Positions 7,721-15,365 of a stretch of 24,438 bases of DNA are shown piece after piece. The notes beneath the pieces were generated by a model, which was not told the DNA's origin, ran no database searches, and saw only the letters and a list, made by a program, of their open reading frames with translations. The position numbers were made by a program, and so were the translations under genes. The DNA is taken from NCBI RefSeq assembly GCF_965662505.1, contig NZ_CBFIHX010000053.1, forward strand, positions 1 through 24,438. The letters are read 5' to 3'. Numbering within the stretch: position 1 is the stretch's first letter; the number at the start of each line of letters is the position of its first letter. The DNA comes from Pseudomaricurvus sp965662505. GTDB taxonomy: Bacteria > Pseudomonadota > Gammaproteobacteria > Pseudomonadales > Cellvibrionaceae.

Positions 7721-7768
7721 GGTGCACCTGAAAAGATATTTCGGTGCACCGTCTCTTTTCTGTGCACA
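7721..7768. repeat. Three spaced GTGCAC palindromes
   Basis: GGTGCACC occurs at 7721-7728 and 7743-7750, and TGTGCACA at 7761-7768. Each is self-complementary; centres are 22 and 18 bases apart. The first two can also pair as an 8-base-pair hairpin followed by GTCTCTTTTCT, which could end the azoR transcript. Alternatively this is an operator array for the gene at 7961. Confidence 0.55.
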
Positions 7769-7933
7769 AGATAACTATTGGAAATTAAAAAGAGAGCATA
7801 TTAGAACGGATTTTTGTGAATTTAGTCGTAATTCCTACATGTTGAGGAGTATTTAGACAGTGGGCATGCTATATGCAAGCACAGGGGTTCTTGGGGAAGA
7901 ATGACGTGTTCTGTTCTCTAGTCTTTAGATATT

Positions 7934-7953
7934 CCTGTGCTGCACAGGTGAGG
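7934..7953 (+). promoter_or_regulatory. Palindrome overlapping the ribosome binding site of the 7961 gene
   Basis: CCTGTGC and GCACAGG are perfect arms around a single T (7934-7948). The right arm runs into the ribosome binding site AGGTGAGG (7946-7953), 7 bases before the GTG start at 7961. The symmetry is more typical of a protein-binding site than of an RNA hairpin, because a 1-base loop cannot form without opening inner pairs. Confidence 0.5.
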
Positions 7954-7960
7954 ATACACC

Positions 7961-8332
7961 GTGAATTTCAACAAACAGATGATCGACCTGGTCAGAGAAA
8001 TTCGTCGTCGCGTGCCCAGTGATGACAAACCCGGTATCAAACTCGCGAACCCCGATCTGCTTCACGAATTGATTCCTATTTTTCAGTTCTCCACTGATAC
8101 GGTGACCAAAACCTTAATCAAAGAGCTGTTCTCCGTAGCGGGGGATGGCTGGCCTGAGCGTCTGGTGGAAAAGTCGTTCGATGTTGATGAAGACGAGTAT
8201 GACAACGAAGAGCCGAAGAAAAGGTACATCACCAAAACCTACCGCGGCCAGACAGAGTTGGTTGAAGTAAACGTGTCGGAAGAAAAGCCCCAGATCCAAC
8301 GTATATATCGCGGTCAGCTGGTGTCATCTTGA
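7961..8332 (+). CDS. Small hypothetical protein with two YRGQ motifs
   Basis: I do not recognise this 123-residue protein. It starts with GTG behind a strong AGGTGAGG site. The N-terminal half looks helical (MIDLVREIRRRVP, then LHELIPIFQFSTDTVTKTLIKELF). A very acidic stretch follows (DVDEDEYDNEEPKK), then a beta-like tail with two related segments, KTYRGQTELVEV and RIYRGQLV. YRG segments recall the DUF4278 motif seen in cyanobacterial proteins, but the similarity is short and I would not assign it. No signal peptide or membrane segment is present, so it is probably cytoplasmic. It stands alone between azoR and a convergent hydrolase gene. Its upstream region carries several palindromes, suggesting regulated expression. 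Confidence 0.75.
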   Translation: MNFNKQMIDLVREIRRRVPSDDKPGIKLANPDLLHELIPIFQFSTDTVTKTLIKELFSVAGDGWPERLVEKSFDVDEDEYDNEEPKKRYITKTYRGQTELVEVNVSEEKPQIQRIYRGQLVSS

Positions 8333-8352
8333 TACCCCACCCTGTATGTTTT

Positions 8353-8382
8353 AAGCAAAGTGTGTTCAAGCGAAGTGCGTTT
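8353..8382. repeat. Degenerate 15-base tandem repeat between convergent genes
   Basis: AAGCAAAGTGTGTTC is followed directly by AAGCGAAGTGCGTTT (12 of 15 identical). Looser versions of the same GTGYGTT and GCTTTT pattern continue to about 8432. No clear terminator was seen in this convergent gap. Confidence 0.5.
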
Positions 8383-8429
8383 TAATCAGGATGTGCTTTC
8401 ACCACAGTGTGCTTAGCGCGAACACGCTT

Positions 8430-9443
8430 TTAAGTTGCTATAGCTGTTTCTATTTCAGCGGTATTTTGTTCCGTTGCCGATGGTTCTCTTTTTTCCAGCC
8501 ACAGTCGCAGCTGGGTTATAAGCCACTCGCTGTCATCCAGCGGAATATCATGACCTGCACTTTTATGCAGGCGCAAGTCCGCAGACCAGTAATCCGCCAG
8601 CGCCTCGGAGCATTCCGGGCTGACGACCCGGTCTTGTCTGGACGCCAGAAGCAATAGTGGCTGCGAGATGGCCTGAGGTTCAAATTGCGAGGCCGCAAAC
8701 AGCTGCTTTAGCATGGTCATTGCTGAAACGGGCTGTTGTTGCTGGTAAATTCGCCAACGATTGGTGATGTCTCCATTGTCGGTGTGACGATTGCTGGTTC
8801 GCTGGACAATGACTTTTTCCCGTTTAGGCATTGATGACATAAGCGCTCCCAACAGAGTGAAGAGTGTGCCTGGGCGCATGCGTTGGCTCAGGCTGCTCAG
8901 TTTGCTGCTGCTGTTGATCATCACGCCAGCGGCCACTTCTTCCGGAAAGCGATGCATCCAGTCTGCCGCGAGCATCCCCCCCATGGAAATTGTCAGCAAA
9001 TGCAGAGGCTGTTGTTTCAAGCTGGCTGCGTAGTGCTGACGTAACCAGTCGACAATCTGACTGATTCCTGCGGGGCTGCTGAACTGATGATTTGGGCCAG
9101 TACCCGGTAAGTTCAGACAGGTGACACGGTCTTCGGGAAAGGCCGCCTGGAGTTGTTCGGGAAACGCCTCCCAATGGCGACTGTCGCGGCTCAGACCTCG
9201 TAACAGTACCCAGTGGCGAGGTTGAGGTTGTGGGGGCTGAGAGTGAGCGGGAGCCTGTGGCTGGCAGTCTGGTGTCTCCGCTGGTAGCTCTTCTGTGGCG
9301 GTATCAGCAATGTCTGTGGCGCCGTCGACGATAGCTTCTGTGGTGACTTCTTTGACTGCGTCGGAGCACTCTGCCGGAGCCTCTGCTTCAGGTGCGATGT
9401 CATCGTCAGTGTTACGGTGATCCGGGGGTGTCGTATGGTTCAT
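8430..9443 (-). CDS. Alpha/beta hydrolase with acidic N-terminal extension
   Basis: This 337-residue protein has a catalytic triad in the expected order: S153 in the nucleophile elbow TISMGG, D271 in ASRQDRVV and H298 in SAGHDIPL. The elbow has Thr where the family usually has Gly (T-I-S-M-G), a modest deviation. The first roughly 75 residues are a low-complexity Asp/Glu/Ala/Pro/Gln-rich stretch before the fold begins at HWVLLRGLSRDSRHW, which carries the oxyanion-hole region. Such proteins are esterases, lipases or related hydrolases; the substrate is not evident. The ATG at 9443 lies 32 bases inside the upstream M14 peptidase gene, with AGAAGGTGG somewhat far (about 12 bases) upstream, so the two are probably co-transcribed and translationally coupled. 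A longer reading starting at 9578 is rejected because it would run through the peptidase gene. Confidence 0.85.
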   Translation of the reverse strand: MNHTTPPDHRNTDDDIAPEAEAPAECSDAVKEVTTEAIVDGATDIADTATEELPAETPDCQPQAPAHSQPPQPQPRHWVLLRGLSRDSRHWEAFPEQLQAAFPEDRVTCLNLPGTGPNHQFSSPAGISQIVDWLRQHYAASLKQQPLHLLTISMGGMLAADWMHRFPEEVAAGVMINSSSKLSSLSQRMRPGTLFTLLGALMSSMPKREKVIVQRTSNRHTDNGDITNRWRIYQQQQPVSAMTMLKQLFAASQFEPQAISQPLLLLASRQDRVVSPECSEALADYWSADLRLHKSAGHDIPLDDSEWLITQLRLWLEKREPSATEQNTAEIETAIAT

Positions 9444-10458
9444 AGTGCGGGTTGCCACCTTCTGTAATCGGGCTGGTTGGTTGCGGTTTTGTGCCGTACC
9501 AATGTTCCATGGCCTGTTGATAACTGATCTGTCTATTTTGCCCGGTAGGCAGCCACTTTTCCCAGGCACGGGTCGCACGAATCAAAAATTCCATCAGCAC
9601 AATGTGACGGCGTAGCACTCGCTGTAGGCGGTGGGGCATGACAGGGTTGAACAGCCCCATCATTGAAGTGATTTGTCTGGGATTTTTCTTAACCCAGCGC
9701 CATGAGCCCATTTCCATGGTCATGGGCAGAAATACCGACTTGGTTTCCAGCGATTCCAGATACAGGTGATCCCAGAGATCTCCATGAGCAGTATAGCTCT
9801 TCGATTGAGGTTCGATTTCATAGTCCAGATGGGGATAGGTGTTGTTGAGCAGCTGTTTCAGAGCGTAGGCTTCTCCCAGGTGATCGATGGGTTTCTGGCT
9901 ATAGGCGTAGGGAAACCATAGCCGATCCTTGAAACCGAAACCCGAATGGCAGTCCAGCACCAGACTGAACGGACGGGAAAAGCACTCTCGGCGAATCAAT
10001 TGCATCAGCGCTTGTGATTCGGTTTCCATAGGCTCGTCTTTTTTGCCCCGATACCAGGGTAGCGACGGATGCAACCGGTGGCCGCCAGCCAGCCAGGGCG
10101 GTCTGGATACCGCATCGATGGGGGCATTTCGCATAAGGTCGACACCGTTGCCATTGCCACGAGTGTTGCGAACCAGTCCCACAGGATTGAGCGCGGGTAC
10201 AAAGATCAAACGGAGCTGTTCGAGTCCACTGATCAGTGAGTGATCCCATTCCAGCCGTTCAATCAGCGTATGCAGAAATGACAGTACCACCTCGGTACCA
10301 ATTCGCTCGAGGCCGTGTACGCCGCCCACGTACATCAGGCAGGGAGCATCAGGGCTCTGACTTCCCATGCTGATGGCGTGTACCGGCAGAAACTCACCCT
10401 TATAAGGCACTTGGACCAGGCGAGTGACACGCAGGTGTTCGTGCTGTTGTTGTTCCAA
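9412..10458 (-). CDS. M14-family zinc carboxypeptidase-like protein
   Basis: The protein resembles M14 metallocarboxypeptidases. Zinc ligands are visible as H48 and E51 in GGVHGLE and H171 in LDCHSGFG; the substrate-binding NPVGLVRNTRGNGNGVDLMRN region spans 91-111; and E249 in TMEMGS fits the catalytic glutamate. It would hydrolyse a C-terminal amide bond in a small peptide or amino-acid conjugate; no signal peptide is seen, so a cytoplasmic role is likely. The coordinates use a TTG at 10458, the only conventional start codon in this frame, but it lacks a ribosome binding site. In-frame sequence upstream encodes IDSPFLDQLIQL, which looks like real protein, and an ATC at 10494 sits 8 bases after AGGGAG. 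The 3' end overlaps the alpha/beta hydrolase gene, its probable operon partner. Confidence 0.87.
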   Translation of the reverse strand: MEQQQHEHLRVTRLVQVPYKGEFLPVHAISMGSQSPDAPCLMYVGGVHGLERIGTEVVLSFLHTLIERLEWDHSLISGLEQLRLIFVPALNPVGLVRNTRGNGNGVDLMRNAPIDAVSRPPWLAGGHRLHPSLPWYRGKKDEPMETESQALMQLIRRECFSRPFSLVLDCHSGFGFKDRLWFPYAYSQKPIDHLGEAYALKQLLNNTYPHLDYEIEPQSKSYTAHGDLWDHLYLESLETKSVFLPMTMEMGSWRWVKKNPRQITSMMGLFNPVMPHRLQRVLRRHIVLMEFLIRATRAWEKWLPTGQNRQISYQQAMEHWYGTKPQPTSPITEGGNPHYEPYDTPGSP

Positions 10459-10712
10459 TTGGATGAGCTGATCGAGAAATGGTGAGTCGATGATGGTGCT
10501 TTCTCCCTGGAGCTTGCGTTGGGAATGGCAGGTATAGCGTTCCCTAATATAACAAACTCTGCTTTTGGGCTGACCGCAGCTCAGTCAAATTCACAAAGAG
10601 TTCATAATTCTCATTACAGCAGTTACCTCTTACATCCAGAGAGTATAGAAGGCTAAAATACCCTTTTTGCCACAATCGGGATGCAACAGTATGCAGGCAG
10701 GGAATTCGCTTC

Positions 10713-12167
10713 ATGATTAACAGCAGGGCAACACTCTTCTTGTTGGCCTTTCCCATTGGGTTGATGGGCACGGTTCAGGGCCTTTTTGCGCTCCTGTCTC
10801 TGGTGGTGTTTCACGATCATCAGGAGGTGGCATTTTTTGAGCCTGCGTCAGCGATGCTGGTGGTTGCCATGTTATTGCTGATGTCGTCCAGAAATACGAA
10901 GACGCCCAAAGTCGGTTTTCGGGATGCACTGTTATTCGCAACCTTGACCTGGGTCATCTGTGGGGTGTTGGGTGGCGTGCCGATCATTCTGACCACCGGA
11001 GTCTCTTTCACGGACGGGGTTTTTGAGTCCATCAGTGCTTTAACAACGACTGGCGCCACCATTCTCAGTGGGCTGGATGACATGCCCAAATCCTTTCTCA
11101 TGTACCGACAATTCTTGCAGTGGTTGGGCGGTCTGGGCGTGGTGATCTTTGTGGTGGCAGTATTGCCAATGTTAAACGTCGGTGGCATGAAGTTGCTGAA
11201 GGCTGAAACGCCAGGCCCGTTTAAAGACGATAAACTGTCACCGCGCATCGCCAACACGGCTCACTATTTATGGCTCGTGTACTTAAGTCTCACCCTTTTG
11301 TGCATGGTCTGTTATTACCTGGCGGGCATGAATGTTTACGATGCCGTAGCCCATAGTTTTACGACTGTGTCGACAGGTGGCTTCTCAACCCACGATGCCA
11401 GTATGGGGTATTTTAACAGTCACCTGATTCTGGCGGTGGCTAATCTTTTTATGTTACTGGGGGCAATCAGTTTTGCGGTGCACTTCAGAGTCGGTAGTGC
11501 CAGAAACCCGTTGCTGTACTGGGAAAACGAAGAGACCCGCACTTTCGTGATTCTGGTAATGATCCTGTCGTTAGTCATTGCCATGTCTCTGTTGGAAACC
11601 GGGCATTACCAAAATCCTCTGCTGGCGTTGAGCGATGCCACCTTCCATCTGATTTCTTTTATGACCAGTACCGGTTTTGCCGCAGCGAGTTTTACCGAGT
11701 GGCCGATGGCCGTAGCGATGCTGTTAATCATTGCAGGTTATCTGGGCGGTTGTGCAGGCTCCACGGCCGGTGGTAATAAGATTGTCCGCAACATTTTGAG
11801 CTTGAAGTTGATCATGCTGGAAATGAGAAGACTGATACACCCCAATGGGGTGTTTATGGTGAAGTATCAGGGGAAATCCGTGGAACCGACCATCTTGAGT
11901 GCCACGGTGGCTTTTATGGCGCTTGTGGCATTGAGCAGCCTGGTGTTTACCATGGCGCTAATGATGACCGGACTGGATGTTTGGTCAGCGTTCACTGCTG
12001 TCGCCGCTTGCCTGAATGTGTTGGGGCCTGCGTTCGGAAAATTAGGCAGTAATTTCCAGCCGGTATCGGATGTGGGTATTTGGCTGTTGTCTGCGGCGAT
12101 GATCTTGGGACGCCTGGAGTACTTCACCGTGCTGGCACTGTTAATGCCAGCATTTTGGCGACGATAA
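10713..12167 (+). CDS. trkH: Trk-type potassium uptake protein TrkH
   Basis: At 484 residues it equals the usual TrkH length. It is an inner-membrane protein with about ten membrane helices and four selectivity-filter loops: TTTGAT (111-116), TVSTGGFS (218-225), STGFA (319-323) and GGCAGSTAGG (345-354). TrkH forms the potassium-conducting channel of the Trk system and normally works as a dimer with the cytoplasmic NAD/ATP-binding TrkA ring, which is not in this window. The start follows CAGGGAA about 9 bases upstream. It converges on the GNAT gene with only a 19-base gap and no terminator hairpin was seen there. The paralogues TrkG and KtrB are possible labels; length and filters favour TrkH. 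Confidence 0.92.
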   Translation: MINSRATLFLLAFPIGLMGTVQGLFALLSLVVFHDHQEVAFFEPASAMLVVAMLLLMSSRNTKTPKVGFRDALLFATLTWVICGVLGGVPIILTTGVSFTDGVFESISALTTTGATILSGLDDMPKSFLMYRQFLQWLGGLGVVIFVVAVLPMLNVGGMKLLKAETPGPFKDDKLSPRIANTAHYLWLVYLSLTLLCMVCYYLAGMNVYDAVAHSFTTVSTGGFSTHDASMGYFNSHLILAVANLFMLLGAISFAVHFRVGSARNPLLYWENEETRTFVILVMILSLVIAMSLLETGHYQNPLLALSDATFHLISFMTSTGFAAASFTEWPMAVAMLLIIAGYLGGCAGSTAGGNKIVRNILSLKLIMLEMRRLIHPNGVFMVKYQGKSVEPTILSATVAFMALVALSSLVFTMALMMTGLDVWSAFTAVAACLNVLGPAFGKLGSNFQPVSDVGIWLLSAAMILGRLEYFTVLALLMPAFWRR

Positions 12168-12186
12168 CCGAGTGGGGGGTGCGAGC

Positions 12187-12780
12187 TTACGTATTGGCGT
12201 GTGATTGCAGTTTGTACGTCAGGTTTTGTTCTACCCCAGGCCAGTCGTACCGGGTAATACTGAAGATAACCGAGTCGCGGATTCTGCCGTCCGGCATGAC
12301 CATGTGGCTGCGGAGTATCCCTTCCATTTTTGCACCCAGTCTTAGAATAGCGTTTTTGGACGGGGTGTTCAGATAGTCGGTTAGAAATTCCACCCGATTC
12401 AGATTCAGAGTGTCAAAGGCGTGTCGGAGCATCAGCAGTTTGGCTTCGGTGTTAAACGATGATCGCTGATGTGACTTTCCAAGGAAAGTAGCCCCAATCT
12501 CTACGCGCTCATGGTAATGCTGGGCGTTCATGAAACGGGTGGAACCGGCCACTTGGCCGCTGTTCTTGTCGAGCGTGACAAACGTCAGTCCTTTGCCGGA
12601 CGCGTGATCTTTAAACGCTTTTTCCATATAGGCGTCGATGTTGTCTGGATGAGGGATCTGCGTGACAAATAAACGCCACAGATCACCATCACGGATAACC
12701 TGAATCAGTCCATCTTTGTGTTCTGGTCGCAGTGGTTCCAGTCGGATGTGGGTTCCTTCCAGTGTGACTTCCTGGTACAT
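12187..12780 (-). CDS. GNAT-family N-acetyltransferase (RimJ/RimL-like)
   Basis: The protein is 197 residues long and starts with HIRLEPLRPEH, the typical opening of RimJ/RimL-type acetyltransferases. The core contains VAGSTRFMNAQ, ERVEIGATFLGKSHQRSSFNTEAKLLMLRHAF (acetyl-CoA binding region with an R/S-rich loop) and NAILRLGAKMEGILRSHMVMPDGRIRDSVIFSI, the usual C-terminal strand pair. It transfers an acetyl group from acetyl-CoA to an amine, possibly a protein N-terminus or a small molecule; the target cannot be determined. AAGGA lies 6 bases before the ATG, a good ribosome binding site. It appears as a single gene, convergent with trkH. Confidence 0.9.
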   Translation of the reverse strand: MYQEVTLEGTHIRLEPLRPEHKDGLIQVIRDGDLWRLFVTQIPHPDNIDAYMEKAFKDHASGKGLTFVTLDKNSGQVAGSTRFMNAQHYHERVEIGATFLGKSHQRSSFNTEAKLLMLRHAFDTLNLNRVEFLTDYLNTPSKNAILRLGAKMEGILRSHMVMPDGRIRDSVIFSITRYDWPGVEQNLTYKLQSHANT

Positions 12781-12906
12781 AATAATCCTTTAATGCTCTT
12801 CAATGCGTTTATTGCTCTCGTAGTGGCACAGTATATCGCCAAGCATAGTAGTGTGTTGTTGAGTGTCGTGCAAAATGCTTTAGTAAGGCATCAGGTCTTA
12901 AGGTAA

Positions 12907-13356
12907 TTATTGATACATTTTGCCGGCATGTTTGAGCCAGCCATCCTCATGACGGTAGTTAGGATCCCTGTGAGTCCAGTGCACCACGCCACCTTTAGCG
13001 TTCCACTCATACTCGCCGTAAAACGCCACGGTATCGCCAACTTCCAATGATGAAACCCTGTCTGCCAGATCGATATTATGAGCAATCAGCAAGGTGTGGT
13101 CCGTGTTTGGCAAGGTGAGGATAAAGCGTTGATGCTTCGACCCTTTGAGGTCGTCAGGTAATACTCTGTTTACCAATCCAATGCCCTGGACCTGAATGTC
13201 ACTGCGTTGATTGGCAAAAGCTTGCAGGATTAACTGATTGCTATACTCGCCTTTTTGAGAGGAAATAGGAGCGCTGCTGTGATTCTCCGCTTCAAAGATC
13301 TTGAAGGCGCCGAAAGACAGAATAGCGAGAAACAGAACCTGCAGAATTGACTTCAT
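12907..13356 (-). CDS. Membrane-anchored or exported DUF3465-like protein
   Basis: The 149-residue protein starts with a hydrophobic leader, MKSILQVLFLAILSFGAF, that would act as a signal peptide or anchor. The rest, from DIQVQGIGLV to VHWTHRDPN and DGWLKHAGKMYQ, matches my memory of the DUF3465 family: KGSKHQRFILTL, LLIAHNIDLADRVSSL and GDTVAFYGEYEWNAKGGV are its conserved blocks. It is predicted to be an OB-like beta-rich periplasmic domain, function unknown. A TTG four codons upstream (13368) is an alternative start; neither has a clear ribosome binding site, but the ATG gives a normal leader. It stands between the GNAT and DUF1232 genes on the same strand, spaced widely enough for separate promoters. 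Confidence 0.82.
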   Translation of the reverse strand: MKSILQVLFLAILSFGAFKIFEAENHSSAPISSQKGEYSNQLILQAFANQRSDIQVQGIGLVNRVLPDDLKGSKHQRFILTLPNTDHTLLIAHNIDLADRVSSLEVGDTVAFYGEYEWNAKGGVVHWTHRDPNYRHEDGWLKHAGKMYQ

Positions 13357-13414
13357 AGTGATCAACAAACTATTTACAGCGATATTTTAAGCAGCAACGT
13401 TTTTTAACTATGGA

Positions 13415-13753
13415 TTAGTCAAACCATTCGGTCAATTTGGCTTTGGCTTTATCGGTATGTTCTTTTTTTATGTAAGCGGCAATAGCCGCTGTGGCAGCCA
13501 CCAAAACTCCGAGGTCATCCGAGTAACCGACGAACGGTGAAATATCCGGAATGGCATCAATGGGTGTTATAAAATATCCCAGCGCACCATAAACTGTCGT
13601 TCTTGCCCAGGCCGGTGTGTCGGGGTCCTGAGCCGCGTAATACATCTTCAGGGCAGGTTCGAGTACAGATTCACCCGCGATGCGGGCGTATTTCCTGGCT
13701 TTGTTCCAAAAGCCATCGTCCGTAAATTCGTTTTCAAAAGGATTGTCTGACAT
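13415..13753 (-). CDS. DUF1232 (YkvA-like) membrane protein
   Basis: The 112-residue protein carries the DUF1232 signature: AWARTTVYGALGYFITPIDAIPDI followed by GYSDDLGVLVAATAAIAAYI. The ITPIDAIPD block and the SDD pair are the family's hallmark. The two hydrophobic stretches suggest a small inner-membrane protein; the family's function is unknown. The ATG at 13753 was chosen because AGGAGGT lies 6 bases upstream, an almost perfect ribosome binding site; an ATG 30 bases further out (13783) lacks one. It is upstream-bounded by the ndh terminator and an array of palindromic half-sites at 13794-13817, so it probably has its own promoter. Confidence 0.87.
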   Translation of the reverse strand: MSDNPFENEFTDDGFWNKARKYARIAGESVLEPALKMYYAAQDPDTPAWARTTVYGALGYFITPIDAIPDISPFVGYSDDLGVLVAATAAIAAYIKKEHTDKAKAKLTEWFD

Positions 13754-13793
13754 ATTAGTACCTCCTGTTTCAGCAGCGAACACTGATGATAAG

Positions 13794-13817
13794 AATACTG
13801 TATCAGATACATGTATC
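13794..13817. promoter_or_regulatory. Array of alternating GATAC/GTATC half-sites
   Basis: AATAC, GTATC, GATAC and GTATC follow each other with 1-2 base gaps. They make GTATCAGATAC (13800-13810) and the perfect 12-base palindrome GATACATGTATC (13806-13817). The array lies 40-65 bases upstream of the DUF1232 start, where a promoter and operator are expected. Confidence 0.5.
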
Positions 13818-13844
13818 CTTTGGCGGTAGGGGAGTTGATAGGAA

Positions 13845-13873
13845 AACAGGGCCTCATTCGCTGCGGCCCTGTT
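13845..13873 (-). terminator. Rho-independent terminator of ndh
   Basis: Perfect 9-base-pair arms AACAGGGCC and GGCCCTGTT enclose an 11-base loop 11 bases after the ndh stop codon. On the minus strand the stem runs into GTTTTCCT, giving the T-rich end expected for an intrinsic terminator. Confidence 0.75.
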
Positions 13874-13884
13874 GTTGCGTTAAC

Positions 13885-15195
13885 TCAATGCAGTTTAAAG
13901 CGTGGACGAATAAAGTGATTGATCTTGTCTGCCAGTGCCACCACGGCGGTTCTCGACCAGCCGTAGATCGCAACCTGATGCATCCGATACAGAGACACAT
14001 AGGCCATGCGAGCGACCTTACCTTCAAGACTTAAGCCGCCTCTGGCCAGACCACCCATCAGGCGACCAAACGCGGTGTACTGACTGAGAGAGACCAGAGA
14101 GCCCAAATCTTTGTATTGAAATTCTGCCAGAGATTTGCCTTTGATAATGGCGCAAAGGTTGTGTTCAATCGTGGATGCCATCTGATGGGCTGATTGTGCA
14201 CGTGGTGGTACCCAACGTTGTTGTCCGTCCGGTGTGGTGATTGGGCAGCCCGCGCAGTCTCCCAGTGCAAAAATATCGGGATCCCCTTTGGCTTGCAGTG
14301 TGGGCTCTACCAGGATTTGGTTGGCGCGGTTATTTTCAAGTCCTTCAATACCGGTCAGAAATTCAGGCGCTTTGACACCTGCCGCCCAGACCATAAGGTC
14401 CGCTGGAATTTCTTCTCCCTCTTTGGTGATCAGTCGGCGAGGCTCGGCTGACACGATGGCAGTGTTAACTCTGACGCTAACGCCCAGTTTAACCAGTTCC
14501 TGATGTGCGCCTGATGAGATTCGATCATTCAGAGCTGGCAACAGTCGGGGGCCGGCTTCAATCAGGGAGACTTGCATGTGTTCAGGGGTGATGTTTCCAA
14601 GCCCGTAAGAGGAGAACCACTCCTGAGCTTTATACAGTTCCGCTGAGAGCTCCACGCCGGTTGCTCCGGCGCCAATAATCGCAACCCGAAGTTTGCGATC
14701 AGCTTTGCCTTCAGTCAGTTCAAGATTGAGTCGGATAAAACGATCCACAAGACGTTGGTGGAAGCGTCGAGCCTGAGTGGGGCTGTCGAGGAAAATACAG
14801 TTTTGAGCTACACCCTCTACACCAAAGTCGTTAGATACACTGCCGATTGCGAGAACGAGGTAGTCGTAATGTTCTTCACGTTGAGGAAGGATTTCTTCTC
14901 CTTCTTCATCCACAAATGCATCCAGCAAGATCACTTTGCGGTCGCGCTCTACCGCACCGAGTGTTCCCAATTTGAATTCATAATGATTTTTATGAGCGTG
15001 GGCTCGATAGCTGACGGCATCCAGATCGGCATCAAGAGAGCCAGAGGCGACTTCGTGCAGGAGAGGTTTCCAGATGTGGGTTTGATTGCGGTCGATCAGA
15101 ACGATCTCGGCTTTTTTCTTGCGGCCCAATTTGCGACCTAAAGCGGTTGCCAGTTCAAGACCTCCGGCGCCACCGCCGACAATGACAATTTTCAT
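13885..15195 (-). CDS. ndh: Type II NADH dehydrogenase (NDH-2)
   Basis: This 436-residue flavoprotein has two Rossmann motifs: GGGAGGLE at 7-14 for FAD and IGAGATGVELSAEL in the middle for NADH, plus the FAD-closing ALGDCA. Internal blocks ELSAELYKAQ, AAGVKAPEFL and WVPPRAQSAHQMA are typical of bacterial NDH-2, which transfers electrons from NADH to membrane quinone without pumping protons. The C-terminal amphipathic/hydrophobic part (LARGGLSLEGKVARMAYVSLYRMHQVAIYGW) would attach it to the inner membrane face. Length is near that of E. coli Ndh (434). It is bounded by terminator hairpins on both sides, so it is a single-gene unit. The ribosome binding site is weak. Confidence 0.93.
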   Translation of the reverse strand: MKIVIVGGGAGGLELATALGRKLGRKKKAEIVLIDRNQTHIWKPLLHEVASGSLDADLDAVSYRAHAHKNHYEFKLGTLGAVERDRKVILLDAFVDEEGEEILPQREEHYDYLVLAIGSVSNDFGVEGVAQNCIFLDSPTQARRFHQRLVDRFIRLNLELTEGKADRKLRVAIIGAGATGVELSAELYKAQEWFSSYGLGNITPEHMQVSLIEAGPRLLPALNDRISSGAHQELVKLGVSVRVNTAIVSAEPRRLITKEGEEIPADLMVWAAGVKAPEFLTGIEGLENNRANQILVEPTLQAKGDPDIFALGDCAGCPITTPDGQQRWVPPRAQSAHQMASTIEHNLCAIIKGKSLAEFQYKDLGSLVSLSQYTAFGRLMGGLARGGLSLEGKVARMAYVSLYRMHQVAIYGWSRTAVVALADKINHFIRPRFKLH

Positions 15196-15216
15196 GGTAT
15201 AGACTCATTTTAAGAA

Positions 15217-15257
15217 ATATACCTGTGTCATTAAGTCGGGTAATGGCACAGGTATAT
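15217..15257 (-). terminator. Long hairpin between the RNA helicase gene and ndh
   Basis: The arms ATATACCTGTGTCATTA (15217-15233) and TAATGGCACAGGTATAT (15241-15257) pair over 17 positions with one mismatch, around a 7-base loop. On the minus strand TTTCTTAAAA follows, so it would terminate the helicase transcript about 110 bases past its stop. Its position 22 bases before the ndh start also allows a role in ndh control. Confidence 0.68.
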
Positions 15258-15365
15258 CTCCTAGAGGGCCAAGATACGCGCCTTTCGGGGATTTTTCAAT
15301 TCACCCAGTTGGGTCCATGGGGTAAGTCGGGATCGCTCAACCCCACGATGAATCGGGGCCAGGGC

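Noticed and set aside
9444..9578. Longer N-terminus of the alpha/beta hydrolase starting at 9578
   Set aside because: These 45 codons would be read entirely within the 3' part of the M14 peptidase gene in another frame, and the ATG at 9443 has a ribosome binding site.
12168..12186. A terminator between trkH and the GNAT gene
   Set aside because: The gap is only 19 bases and shows no inverted repeat.
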